DNA of 64,000 nucleotides from CAVXZE01 sp963766175 (lineage in GTDB: Bacteria; Myxococcota_A; UBA9160; UBA6930): the NCBI GenBank assembly GCA_963766175.1, contig CAVXZE010000013.1, forward strand, positions 166,551 through 230,550, read 5' to 3'. The notes under the pieces are model-generated. The model made no database searches and had not been told where the DNA came from. It saw only the letters and a list, made by a program, of their open reading frames with translations. Position numbers and translations under genes: made by a program. Positions 8,383 through 16,479 of the stretch are shown piece after piece. The first letter of the stretch is position 1; every line of letters starts with the position of its first letter.

Positions 8383-9564
8383 TCACCAGTGCTGCTGCCA
8401 CTCATCGATGAGGATGTCGAGGTTGTGCCAGGTGAGCGGCTCATCGACGGTGATGTTGTCGACGGGCGAGAGGACGAAGCCGCGCGTGCCCAGCATTTCG
8501 ATGGCCTGTCGGACCGCTGCCCGAACTTCGGCCTCGGTTCCCAGCTCGACCGTCACTGCGCCGGACATCCCGCCCCACAGGCAAATCCGGTCGCCGAGCT
8601 TCTGCTTCATCAACGGCATGTCCGTATGGGTTCCCTGGATGGGATCGATACCCAACAGTACGTCAAGACCGGCTTCCAGATAGGCATCGAGCATGGGCTT
8701 CGTGCCACTTGAGCAGATATAGCCGAACTTAGCCCCGTATTGGTGCGCCAGTTCTGCCTCCGCTTGCAGGCGGGGGAGTACCACGTCCCGGTAGAACTGG
8801 GGGGTGATGAAGTCACAGCCTTCGTACCAGGCCCGGCGTATGTAGAGATCGACCGGCGCCGAGAGGACGACTTCCATCCGCTGCCTGTTCCAGAGGTGGA
8901 TCGTCTCCAACAGCTCGGTGACAAACGCCGGGTCATCCAGCGTCAAGAGGATCAACTCCTGCATACCACACAGCCAGCTGGCCATGTCCATTCCGACGCC
9001 CCAGCCACCCGCTAGGAGCACGCCATACGCGTCGGCGAACCGTCGGGCTTCCTCGGCCTCCCGTTGGAAGCGGGCGACATCCTCGATGCTGGGCGGGGTC
9101 AGCAGATATTGAAGTGCGGCCAGTTCCCTGGGCTCGGTGACAAGGGGCTTCAGCGACCGTGGAACCTGGTAATCGTCCACGAAGGGAATGTGATCACCGT
9201 GGCCCCAATCTTCTGAAAGACGAACGCTGGTGGTCAGCTTTCCGGCGGGGGTTCGGTATTCCTTGTGCAGGATGTCGAAGTCCTCCGGTACCTCTTCCCG
9301 CCACTCCACGGTTTTCACGTCGGGATGGAAGCGGACGGGTAGACCGCGCAGGTCCGGATGGTCGAGGCGCTGGGGCCGAGGCGCGATTGGAATGAACAGC
9401 ATCGAGTCCAGGCCCATCGCCAGCTCCGCCTTGGCGAGTTCGTAGAAATTCTCTTGGTGGCGCTTGCGGAGAGCGGAAAAGCTCATGAAGCAACAGGGGA
9501 TATGGTCGGACTCTTGATGGCTTAGGGTGCGCAACAGGCGCTGGCGAGAGCTCATCGCGATCAT
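8383..9564 (-). CDS. URO-D family protein, divergent paralog 2
   Basis: 393-residue URO-D superfamily protein. It opens with the family-typical RQRLLRTLSHQESDHIP and has GYICSSGTKPMLDAYLEAG where zinc-type paralogs have HSCG, so only one Cys of that motif is kept; RGFVLSPVDNITVDEP near the C terminus is the common SPVDNI variant. This points to a subfamily whose chemistry differs from MtbA-like enzymes. Start ATG 9564 has GAGGGAG nine bases upstream; ATG 9573 abuts that site. It lies 85 bases downstream of the YdjC-like gene and just upstream of a truncated B12 radical SAM gene, forming a presumed operon. Role unknown; methyl or carboxyl group transfer is inferred from fold only. Confidence 0.82.
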   Translation of the reverse strand: MIAMSSRQRLLRTLSHQESDHIPCCFMSFSALRKRHQENFYELAKAELAMGLDSMLFIPIAPRPQRLDHPDLRGLPVRFHPDVKTVEWREEVPEDFDILHKEYRTPAGKLTTSVRLSEDWGHGDHIPFVDDYQVPRSLKPLVTEPRELAALQYLLTPPSIEDVARFQREAEEARRFADAYGVLLAGGWGVGMDMASWLCGMQELILLTLDDPAFVTELLETIHLWNRQRMEVVLSAPVDLYIRRAWYEGCDFITPQFYRDVVLPRLQAEAELAHQYGAKFGYICSSGTKPMLDAYLEAGLDVLLGIDPIQGTHTDMPLMKQKLGDRICLWGGMSGAVTVELGTEAEVRAAVRQAIEMLGTRGFVLSPVDNITVDEPLTWHNLDILIDEWQQHW

Positions 9565-9649
9565 CTTGGCCATCTCCCTCGAGGATTATCCGCAATTCGG
9601 AGCTCCGAGATCCGGACTCCACCACCATCGAACATGCGCGGGCCGGCTG

Positions 9650-10561
9650 CTAAACGACGGCCGTCGGGCCGGCCCCTGGGGGCTCGCTGCGCCCGCGGAG
9701 GAGGTCGCGGAGTGGGCGCATCCCGATCCGGCGCACGCCCGCACGATCGAGCGTACGCTCCATGGTCCCATCCGAGTAAATGCGGTGCTCCTCGTCGCGC
9801 TGACGCCACCTGGGGCTGATGGACTCCAACTCCGGCCCTCCACGCGCGGCATGGAGGACAAGGAAGGAAAGCCCTGGCCGGAGCGAGTCGACGCGGCGCG
9901 CGTTGTGCTGGGCCCCCTCGCCCGGCGTGAACGAGAGCGAGTCGGCATCGAACCGGTCGAAGATCGGGAATCCTCGCTTCTCCACTCGATCGATGAGTCG
10001 CGCATACGGCTCGTAGCGCTCCGCCAAGCCCAGACTCTCGAGCTGTGCAATGTCGATCCGAGGAATGAAGGCAGGAAGCTGGTAGTGGAGCGCGATCCCG
10101 GCGTAGACCTCCACGAACTTGGGATGGAGGGCAGTCCCCATGTGGGAGTCCAGATGCGTGACATCGATTCCGGACTCGAGCGCGCGGTCGACTTGGGTGC
10201 GCAGCTCCCGATCCACCTCCTCCGGCGACGCGTTCGCCACCGTCTCCTCCAAGGTGCGCCACATCCCCCCGTTCGGCGATACCAGCCCCGGGACGTCGTC
10301 GCGCAGCGGCCCCCACCGGCAGCTCTCGTACTCCGCGTTCAGCGTCAGGTGAACGCCGATGTCCAGATCCCGACGGGACCGCGCGACCGCCGCGATCTCC
10401 GGGAAGGCGGGGCAGGGGACCATGAAGCTGCCACACGTCGCTGCGCCCTCGAGCGCGAGGAGCGCACCCTCGTCGCCGGTCCGACACAGACCGATATCCT
10501 CGACGTGGATGACCGCGACGCGCTCCTCCTTCTCGAACCCCAGTCGAAGGGCAGTGCTCAC
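9650..10561 (-). CDS. ChbG/YdjC-like carbohydrate deacetylase
   Basis: 303-residue member of the YdjC/ChbG family, metal-dependent deacetylases acting on N-acetylated oligosaccharides. Visible are the first strand HVEDIGLCRTGDEGAL (the family usually has N-A-D-D-F-G-x-S; here the spacing is kept with E-D), the block DIGVHLTLNAEYES and the metal-binding THLDSHMGTALHP. A conserved Arg-rich loop (ARRVDSLRPGLSF) follows. GTG 10561 has GGGGAGAG about six bases upstream. It sits 76 bases behind a Gfo/Idh/MocA gene and ahead of the URO-D gene, on the same strand. Related proteins are frequent beside Gfo/Idh/MocA dehydrogenases in sugar operons. Substrate unknown. Confidence 0.82.
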   Translation of the reverse strand: MSTALRLGFEKEERVAVIHVEDIGLCRTGDEGALLALEGAATCGSFMVPCPAFPEIAAVARSRRDLDIGVHLTLNAEYESCRWGPLRDDVPGLVSPNGGMWRTLEETVANASPEEVDRELRTQVDRALESGIDVTHLDSHMGTALHPKFVEVYAGIALHYQLPAFIPRIDIAQLESLGLAERYEPYARLIDRVEKRGFPIFDRFDADSLSFTPGEGAQHNARRVDSLRPGLSFLVLHAARGGPELESISPRWRQRDEEHRIYSDGTMERTLDRAGVRRIGMRPLRDLLRGRSEPPGAGPTAVV

Positions 10562-10637
10562 GCTCTGCTCTCCCCGAGTCCGGGCTCCTTTCCGCCGGGA
10601 CGGACCATCTCACCTCGCCTCGCGAGAGAGCCGGCCC

Positions 10638-11720
10638 TCACAGTCCCAGCTCGCTCATCTCGACGGGACGTCGCTCCTCGATCGAGCGGTGGGCCGCGAT
10701 CCCGAGCGCCACGGCCCGCAGTCCGTCCCGAACCGTTACCTCGGCTTCGCCGCCCTCGCGCACGGCCTTCAGGAACGCCTGGTGCTCGAAGTAGGTCGAG
10801 CCCTCGTGGAAGCCCGCCTTGAGGATGTGCTTCTCCGTCGGGATGTGGAGCGTCTCGAGGGATTCGGCTTCGCGTCCCGAGATCACCACCGTGGACTCGG
10901 GAATGAAGCACTCGGCCTTTCCCCGGTCCCCCACCGCCGCGATCTCGTTGTGGTTGCGCGAGCCCTCGGCGAACATGCAGAGGTCGAGCATCGCGCGGCA
11001 TCCACCGGCGAAATCGACGATCGTGTAGGCATTGTCGAGGATATCCGGAACCTCGCTGTCGTAGCGCTCGTCGAGATGATTCACGTCCTGCCCCCCCGAG
11101 GCGTAGACGCGCACGGGTCGGTCACCCGTGATCAGGTTCATCAGGTCGAAGAAGTGGCAGCACTTCTCCACCAACGTTCCCCCCGTGTTGCGGTTGAAGC
11201 GGTTCCAGTCCCCGGTCTTCACGAGGAAGGGCTCGCGGTGCTCGCGGATCGCCAGCATCCGCAATGGTCCGAGACGGCCGGAGTGCACCTCCTCGACGAG
11301 GCGAGAGGTGGCTCGGATGTAGCGATACTCCATCGCCACCCAGACCACGCCGGGGTGCTTTGCTGCGGCCTCCTCGACCTTGAAGCAGTCCTCCATCGTG
11401 GTGCAGAGCGGCTTCTCGGTCAGGACATGCTTGGTGGTCTGGAAGACATCCGCCAGCACGTCGACGTGGGTGTAGTTCGGGGTCGAGATGATCACGGCGT
11501 CGACCTCGGTGTCGGCGAGAAGGTCGCGGTAGTCCTCGTACTCGCGTGCCGCTGGGCCCGCTGTGTCGCGTCCCCACTTGCGGGAAGTCTCGTTCGGATC
11601 GGCGAAGGCGACGACCTCGGCATCCTCGGAGATCCGGATGTTGAGCATGTGCTCGATTCCCATATGACCACTGCCGATGATCCCGTACCTGACCAGGCGG
11701 GTGCTGTTCTCTGAAGTCAT
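10638..11720 (-). CDS. Gfo/Idh/MocA family oxidoreductase
   Basis: NAD(P)-dependent sugar or inositol dehydrogenase of 360 residues. The Rossmann motif is YGIIGSGHMGIEH at residue 12. The catalytic-lysine motif is LTEKPLC near residue 100, and the His-containing helix LVEKCCHFFDLMNL lies near residue 190. Start ATG 11720 has GAGGAA six bases ahead. It is the promoter-proximal gene of a four-gene minus-strand set (this gene, YdjC, URO-D, B12 radical SAM stump), suggesting handling of a modified sugar. Members act on many polyols and sugars, so the substrate stays open. Confidence 0.9.
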   Translation of the reverse strand: MTSENSTRLVRYGIIGSGHMGIEHMLNIRISEDAEVVAFADPNETSRKWGRDTAGPAAREYEDYRDLLADTEVDAVIISTPNYTHVDVLADVFQTTKHVLTEKPLCTTMEDCFKVEEAAAKHPGVVWVAMEYRYIRATSRLVEEVHSGRLGPLRMLAIREHREPFLVKTGDWNRFNRNTGGTLVEKCCHFFDLMNLITGDRPVRVYASGGQDVNHLDERYDSEVPDILDNAYTIVDFAGGCRAMLDLCMFAEGSRNHNEIAAVGDRGKAECFIPESTVVISGREAESLETLHIPTEKHILKAGFHEGSTYFEHQAFLKAVREGGEAEVTVRDGLRAVALGIAAHRSIEERRPVEMSELGL

Positions 11721-11879
11721 GAAAAATTCCTCGTTTCGGAGCCTCAGCTCGAGTGGCTACGGTACCACGGATCCGCCTCGCGGAAGATCTCATCGAGGCG
11801 CTGGGTCCAAAGAGCCGCCGCGCTCGGCATCACCCGAAGCCAGCTGATCATCGAGGTGGTGGAGCAGGCGCTGGCGGAT

Positions 11880-11935
11880 CCCGTAGCCGTGCGAATTCCC
11901 TCCATTTCCCGGTAGATCAGGGAGGCAGGTCACAC
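11880..11935 (+). repeat. short remnant of the dispersed structured repeat (copy B)
   Basis: Only the second hairpin core remains, with GAATTCCCTCCATTTCCC..AGATCAGGGA at the place where full copies read TTCCCTGTATTTTCCCCTAGATCAGGGA. Flanking landmarks are missing. The rest of 11741-12062 holds nothing recognisable except the ribosome binding site of the next gene. Confidence 0.5.
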
Positions 11936-12062
11936 CTACCCAATCAGCCCCGAATCCTGTATGTCCCAGTGACCGACGGCCCGACGAACCGGGCCAAGCG
12001 GCCGTCTTCGCAGCATCACGGCAGAACTGCCAATTGCGCATTCAACCCAGGAGGAGTCAAGC

Positions 12063-12470
12063 GTGGAGGATCGGATCAGCGAAGCGACACGACAAACGGC
12101 GAAAGAGCGGATGTCAGAGGAACGAGCCGCAACTCTTCAAGACCTCATAAGCTACTTCGATCCCGAACTGGCTGCTGCGATCGGGGAGTTCATCATCGGA
12201 AAACTGTACTCACGAAGCGTGATACCCTGGAAGACGCGCCAGCTCTGTGCCATCGCCGCCCTTTCGGCGCTCTACAGGCCGGCGCAGCTCCGGGGTCATG
12301 TCATATACGCCCTCCAGGCCGGAGCCACCAAGGAAGAGATCGGAGAGGCGATCGTGCAGGTTGCCGTCTATGGCGGTTTTCCGGCCGCCCTGGAAGCTTT
12401 GAAAGTAGCCAGAGAAACAATCGAAGAGTTTCAAGGCGCCATGCTTACAGAGGAGAACGGTCATGACTGA
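12063..12470 (+). CDS. carboxymuconolactone decarboxylase (CMD) fold protein
   Basis: 135-residue all-helical CMD/AhpD-fold protein. The characteristic helix pair is visible in KTRQLCAIAALSALYRPAQLRGHVIYALQAGATKEEI; the H-x3-A-x3-G-A-T pattern is the family core. The CX2C redox pair of AhpD is absent (one Cys remains), so peroxidase activity is unlikely. GTG 12063 has AGGAGGAG eight bases ahead, an excellent site. Its stop overlaps the start of the following SDR gene by eight bases, so the two are translationally coupled and probably act in one pathway. Function unassigned. Confidence 0.82.
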   Translation: MEDRISEATRQTAKERMSEERAATLQDLISYFDPELAAAIGEFIIGKLYSRSVIPWKTRQLCAIAALSALYRPAQLRGHVIYALQAGATKEEIGEAIVQVAVYGGFPAALEALKVARETIEEFQGAMLTEENGHD

Positions 12471-13260
12471 GCGGCTGAAAGACAAGGTCGCAATGGTCGT
12501 CGGAGCGGGCTCCACGCTGGGCGACACGATGGGCAATGGCAGAGCGGCTGCAATCCTCTTCGCGCGCGAAGGCGCCTCGGTGGCGCTGGTGGACTACCGC
12601 GAAGACTCGGCGCAGGGCACGAAGCAGATGATCGACAGAGAGGGCGGTGAATCGTTCGTCATTCAGGCGGATGTCACGCGCGCAGAGGACTGCAAACGAA
12701 TGGCGGACGCATGCGCCGAGAGATACGGCAGGATCGACGTCCTCCACAACAACGTCGGCATCGGCGGGGGCGGCGGACCGGTCGAACTCAGCGAAGAACA
12801 CTGGGACAAGGTCGTCGACACCAATCTCAAGAGCATGTTCCTGACCTGCAAGTACGTCCTGCCGTATATGGAGAAGCAGGGAAGCGGCGCAATCGTCAAC
12901 GTCTCATCGATGGCCGCCGTCCGGTTCGCACCGTATCCGATGCTCGCCTATAGCTCGTCCAAGGCGGGCGTCAACGCGTTCACGCGTTCGGTCGCGATGC
13001 AATACGCCCCGCAGGGCATCCGCTCGAACTGCATCATGCCGGGTCTCATCAACACGCCGATGGCGATCGAGGGGCTCTCCAAGCGCCTGGGCATCGAAAA
13101 AGAAGACTTGGTTCGCCTGCGAGACGGTGCAGTGCCGATGAAACACATGGGAGAAGCATGGGACATCGCGTACACCGCGCTTTTCCTGGCATCGGACGAA
13201 GCGAAGTACATCACGGGTGTCATCATCCCCGTCGACGGCGGCCTGTCGTGCAAAGGGTGA
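12463..13260 (+). CDS. short-chain dehydrogenase/reductase (SDR)
   Basis: 265-residue classical SDR. The cofactor motif is GAGSTLGDTMGNGRAAA near residue 12, a slightly expanded TGxxxGxG loop as in 'enoyl-reductase-like' SDRs. NNVG is in place of NNAG, the catalytic Ser lies in NVSSMAAV, and YSSSKAG gives the Tyr-x3-Lys pair. Asp in LVDY at the end of the second strand favours NAD over NADP. It overlaps the upstream CMD-fold gene by eight bases and is probably co-translated. A C-terminal ITGVIIPVDGG is typical. Substrate unknown. Confidence 0.9.
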   Translation: MTERLKDKVAMVVGAGSTLGDTMGNGRAAAILFAREGASVALVDYREDSAQGTKQMIDREGGESFVIQADVTRAEDCKRMADACAERYGRIDVLHNNVGIGGGGGPVELSEEHWDKVVDTNLKSMFLTCKYVLPYMEKQGSGAIVNVSSMAAVRFAPYPMLAYSSSKAGVNAFTRSVAMQYAPQGIRSNCIMPGLINTPMAIEGLSKRLGIEKEDLVRLRDGAVPMKHMGEAWDIAYTALFLASDEAKYITGVIIPVDGGLSCKG

Positions 13261-13320
13261 AGACCCCCTCCGGCGTCCCCATCTCCCGCTTCGGCGAGAA
13301 CTCCTGGAACGTAGCTAGGG

Positions 13321-13340
13321 GCGATATTGAGGACCCACAG
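13321..13340 (+). repeat. 20-bp end remnant of IS family 'IS-C'
   Basis: The string GATATTGAGGACCCACAG matches the right terminus of the IS at 35471-36723 and of its derivatives at 49122 and 43231 (consensus GATATTGAGGACCCACAG). No transposase sequence adjoins. It may be the scar of a lost copy, though a match this short could also be a hotspot or chance. Confidence 0.4.
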
Positions 13341-13482
13341 GTACGAGTGGATCGGACATCTGCGGCCGGCCCAACAACTCAACGCGGTGGATTGACCACC
13401 GGGGAGTGCTACAGGAGGGCGTTCGGTCCCGGATCGAGTCAGCTCACTTGCGCGTGATCTTCACCGGCAAGCACGTGTAGCC

Positions 13483-14563
13483 GGCCTTGTTGCACGGCGC
13501 AGCGATGATCAAGGTGGTCCCTTCGATCGATGAGGATCAGGCGATCGGATAGCTCTTTGGCATGCCGAGGCTGGCCATCGTATTCAATATCCGGCAGCCG
13601 ATCCGCGCCTCGACCCGCTGCCCTGCCAGCGTTCGGGCCGTCATCTCCCGTCCCAGGATTGCCTTGTAGCGATAGAACGCGTTCTCCACTTTGCTTCGCC
13701 GGGTGAAGCCGGAGAGCAGGTGCCACGCGCGTCGCCCGACCCGATCGATCGCGCGAATATGTCGGTTCCGGTCCTGCATTGCGGTGGCCGTCTCCGGACT
13801 GAGCAGGGCACCCTTCTGCGGCGGGATGATCACGCGGGTTCGGCGATCGGGGCTGTGCGCTTGCACGGCCTCGTGGACGGGCTCCTTGTCGTAGGCGCCA
13901 TCGGCACAAAAGGAGGCCAGCTCGCTTTCGACCTGGCTCAAGAGTGCGGGGACTCGCGCGGCATCCCGGGCCTGGCTGGCCGTAAGCTCTGCGGCCAGAA
14001 CGTCGCCGGTCTCGCGATCCACGGCGATCTGTATCTTGCGCCATGCACGGCGTTTGGGCGGCATACAGGCGTTTCCTACGTGGATCTGGAGACCACTGCT
14101 GTCGACCAATAGATGAATCGGCCCCTTGCTGTTCCTCGGCAACATCGGGACCTTGCCGAGGTTTCGGACCCGCCGCGAGACGGTGCTGTGGTCGGGGACC
14201 GGTAGGCCGACATGCGCCAACTCGAAGAGAGACCTGATGAACCCCTCCGTCTGCCGAAGAGCGAGCCCGTAGATCATGCGGATCGTCCAGAACGTCTCGA
14301 TGGCCGCGTTAGAGTAGACGCGCCTTCCGCCGGGATTTCGCTGGCCTGTGTGGCACCAGGCTTTCCGGGCGTCTTCGCTGAGCCAGACGGTCACGGAACC
14401 GCGCTGGCGGAGGCCCGCCTCATACGTGGGCCAGTTGCTGATTCTGTAGGGGTCTTGTACTTGCGCTGCGTTCGCTTGAATTGGAAGGACTTCACGCTCG
14501 GGGCTCCCGGAAGGAGCTATACGCCAGGAACCTGCGGAGGACCAGGAGCCGTGCACCAACGCC
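13483..14563 (-). mobile_element. IS903-like element of the IS5 family ('IS-A'), 1081 bp
   Basis: The element is bounded by imperfect inverted repeats: GGCCTTGTTGCACGGC at 13483 and, on the other strand, GGCGTTGGTGCACGGC ending at 14563, with 14 of 16 positions equal. These resemble the GGCTTTGTTGAAT ends of IS903. The length fits the roughly 1.05-kb IS903 group. One end abuts a tRNA 3' fragment (14564), so it inserted inside that sequence. No clear target duplication is seen. The right-hand 125 bp recur at 19176-19300 in a chimeric element. Confidence 0.8.
13537..14495 (-). CDS. IS5-family transposase, apparent frameshift near codon 16
   Basis: DDE transposase of the IS903/ISL2 type. The body reads YRISNWPTYEAGLRQRGS, then VDSSGLQI (first Asp), CADGAYDKEP (second Asp) and RRSKVENAFYRYKAILGR (Glu in the Y-x2-K region). 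The most likely initiation is GTG 14495, giving KSFQFKRTQRKYKTP, but that frame joins the body only after a one-base slip near 14448-14450 (AAGACCCCTACAG). An ATG at 14565 is in frame with the body but lies outside the element. So the gene is either a pseudogene by a one-base deletion or relies on -1 frameshifting. Confidence 0.75.
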
Positions 14564-14602
14564 ATCAGCAGGTCGGCGGTTCGAGTCCGCCCGTCGGCTC
14601 CA
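14564..14602 (+). other. tRNA 3'-half fragment (attachment-site-like), copy 1
   Basis: The sequence ATCAGCAGGTCGGCGG..TTCGA..CCGCC..GTCGGCTCCA contains a complete T-arm (GGCGG-TTCGAGT-CCGCC) and an acceptor 3' strand ending in CCA. The 5' half of the tRNA is replaced by the IS-A terminus. The same fragment recurs at 21315-21361 and, decayed, at 60748-60794. It is best explained as the residue of site-specific integration into a tRNA gene, probably tRNA-Thr(CGT) judged from copy 2. Confidence 0.6.
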
Positions 14603-14773
14603 TGTTTTCGCGCACTTACGGCTTCCCGCCGACCCGCAGAATCCTGGGGTAAGCAGCGGGTAAGCAGACCGGGGGAGAACTCCAGGGGTGGTGCTCCGCC
14701 ATCAGCGGCGCGTTGCTGGTCGCATCCCGGGCGCCTGGCCGCGATGCGGCAGGGGGACAGCCGCTCGCAGTCC

Positions 14774-14810
14774 GAATGAAAGCGCCCCGATCCGAGTGGG
14801 CCGGGGCGCT
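14774..14810 (-). terminator. intrinsic terminator after the TSP3 protein gene
   Basis: On the minus strand a nine-pair G+C stem AGCGCCCCG / CGGGGCGCT (14781-14789 with 14802-14810) is followed by TTTCATT. It lies 28 bases past the stop of the gene ending at 14839. Confidence 0.7.
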
Positions 14811-14838
14811 TCTGGGATTCGAGCCGAGGGAAGCGTTA

Positions 14839-15591
14839 CTACAGCGCCACCTCGCAGGCGTCGCCCACTCCGTTGCCGTCGGCATCAGCCTGGTCCGCGT
14901 TGGGAATGTCCGGACAGTTGTCGCAGGCATCCCCGACCCCATCGCCATCGCTATCGGATTGGTCGGCGTTGGGGGTGTCAGGGCAGTTGTCGCAGGCGTC
15001 ACCGGTCTCGTCCCCATCGAGGTCGGAGGTCAGATCGTCGATCGCCACCGCCAGTGCGGCCGTGGGACCCGCCACGAGCATCTCGCCGTCGGAATCCGTG
15101 CGATCTACCGCGACCGCCCCGTTGTTGAGCAGCAGTATTCCGCACGAGGTCGGGGCAAAGATGGGCGTGCGATGTCCCTTGCCCGGGCTCTGTCGGGTGT
15201 GGAAGGTCACCACCAGCGTGGCATCCGTCTGCTCGGGCAACTCGCACGCAATCTTGGTCGCGCCGCGGTCCTTGTTGGCCTTGCCCTTCTTGCTGTTCGC
15301 ACGAGCGACCAGGAGCGAGTCACAGATCCCGCCGTCATCCACCGCGATTTCGTCGAACTCGGCGGGCACCGTGTCGAGCAGGGTGACGGCCGGGCCCCCA
15401 TCGGAGATGTAGGAGATGGTGAACTCATAGGTGGTTGTCTCTAGACCAGCGACCTGGATCGGGTTGAAGTTGTCGGCCCCGGTGGCCGCCGTAAGTACCT
15501 TCTCGATCGTCGCAGCATCGGCGGATGCTGTGAAGGCCAGAAGCAGCGGAGCCACTAGCAGTGCCAGCGCCCTTCCTCTGGGTTTACGCAT
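14839..15591 (-). CDS. secreted protein with C-terminal thrombospondin type 3 repeats
   Basis: 250-residue exported protein. ATG 15591 has GAGGGAG about eight bases ahead and begins a signal peptide (MRKPRGR, then a hydrophobic core ALALLVAPLLLAFTASADA). A beta-rich middle domain follows, with a two-Cys pattern and the TYEFTISYISDGGPAV block that resembles a DUF11-like domain. The last 70 residues hold Asp-rich TSP3 units (DLDGDETGDACDNCPDTPN, SDSDGDGVGDACDNCPD, ADGNGVGDACE) that bind calcium. Likely cell-surface or released. The longer frame to 15708 has no ribosome site. Function unknown. Confidence 0.82.
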   Translation of the reverse strand: MRKPRGRALALLVAPLLLAFTASADAATIEKVLTAATGADNFNPIQVAGLETTTYEFTISYISDGGPAVTLLDTVPAEFDEIAVDDGGICDSLLVARANSKKGKANKDRGATKIACELPEQTDATLVVTFHTRQSPGKGHRTPIFAPTSCGILLLNNGAVAVDRTDSDGEMLVAGPTAALAVAIDDLTSDLDGDETGDACDNCPDTPNADQSDSDGDGVGDACDNCPDIPNADQADADGNGVGDACEVAL

Positions 15592-15858
15592 GTGTCTTTC
15601 TCCCTCTTCGCGTCCGGACCCGACGTGTCCTCGCGACACGCAGACACCGGAGCCGTAGGGGTTTCTTCGGTGCGGACTGACTCCAACTTGGTGAAGCCGG
15701 TCACCCATGACGGCAACTCGGGTGCTGGGCCGTGAAGCTCACCGGTTGCAGAAGTGCAAGTCTGCGTCCTGGGCCAGCAGAGCGTAAGAAAACGTCTGGT
15801 GCGAATGTGTACGGAGGGATGAAGCTTGGACGGGATCCGGACAAGCAGTGCGTCTGCG

Positions 15859-16385
15859 CTATTTATGATGGAAGGTGATCGGCTCTCGTCTTAGAAGAGC
15901 AGGGACCCCTCGCAATAGATCGAAGTGGTAGTGCCACACGTGAGAGCCCCTCGATGTCGAATTCCGCCCGAGTAGGCCATCACCGTGTTTTTGAAGCCTC
16001 GCTCCCAGGGCTGGGGATTTCCGTTCGGACTCGGACTCCCGTCGAAGAGGGTCCCGCCGATCACTTCGAAGCGCAGTAGGTACAGATGAATCGGCTGGGC
16101 GTCCGTGGTGAGGCTGAAGACCTCCCAGTCCTCGGTATCGCCGAGGGTGGGATTCTCCGTGGCGTTCACGGGAGTGCTGGCGGCGGTGGGATCGGTCCAT
16201 TTGAGCGGATTGCCCTCGGCGTTGACCCCGGAGCCCGTGACCATGCCGAGCAGGGCATCCGTGGGACCGAAGGGAGCGCCCAGGGGCGCCGGCAGGAGTT
16301 CTCGGGACGGGTAGGCGGACCGCTGCGAGTGATCGCCGTTCTCCTTTCTGCACGACACTGAACGGGATGACCCTAAACGCCCCAA
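15859..16385 (-). pseudogene. decayed C-terminal part of a multicopper oxidase
   Basis: The frame contains GDTEDWEVFSLTTDAQPIHLYLLRFEVI and, later, PWERGFKNTVMAYSGG, matching the type-1/trinuclear copper region of bilirubin-oxidase/CotA-like enzymes (family consensus near HPIHLHL and KDT.....). Here the first and third His of that motif have become Gln and Tyr, so copper binding is lost. Downstream the frame changes (an alternative frame continues to 15859) and the N-terminal cupredoxin domains are missing. Dead gene; short intergenic sequence with no feature lies on both sides. Confidence 0.6.
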
Positions 16386-16479
16386 AGGGTCAGAATCTCA
16401 CGTCCGGTTGCCGATAAGTCCCGAAAGCGTGCCTCAGCTCACACTCTCGCTGGGGCTCATCTTTACGGGAGGACTCGTC

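Noticed and set aside
14564..14602. Functional tRNA gene
   Set aside because: Only the T-arm and acceptor 3' strand are present; no D-arm or 5' acceptor strand pairs with it, at this or either of the other two sites.
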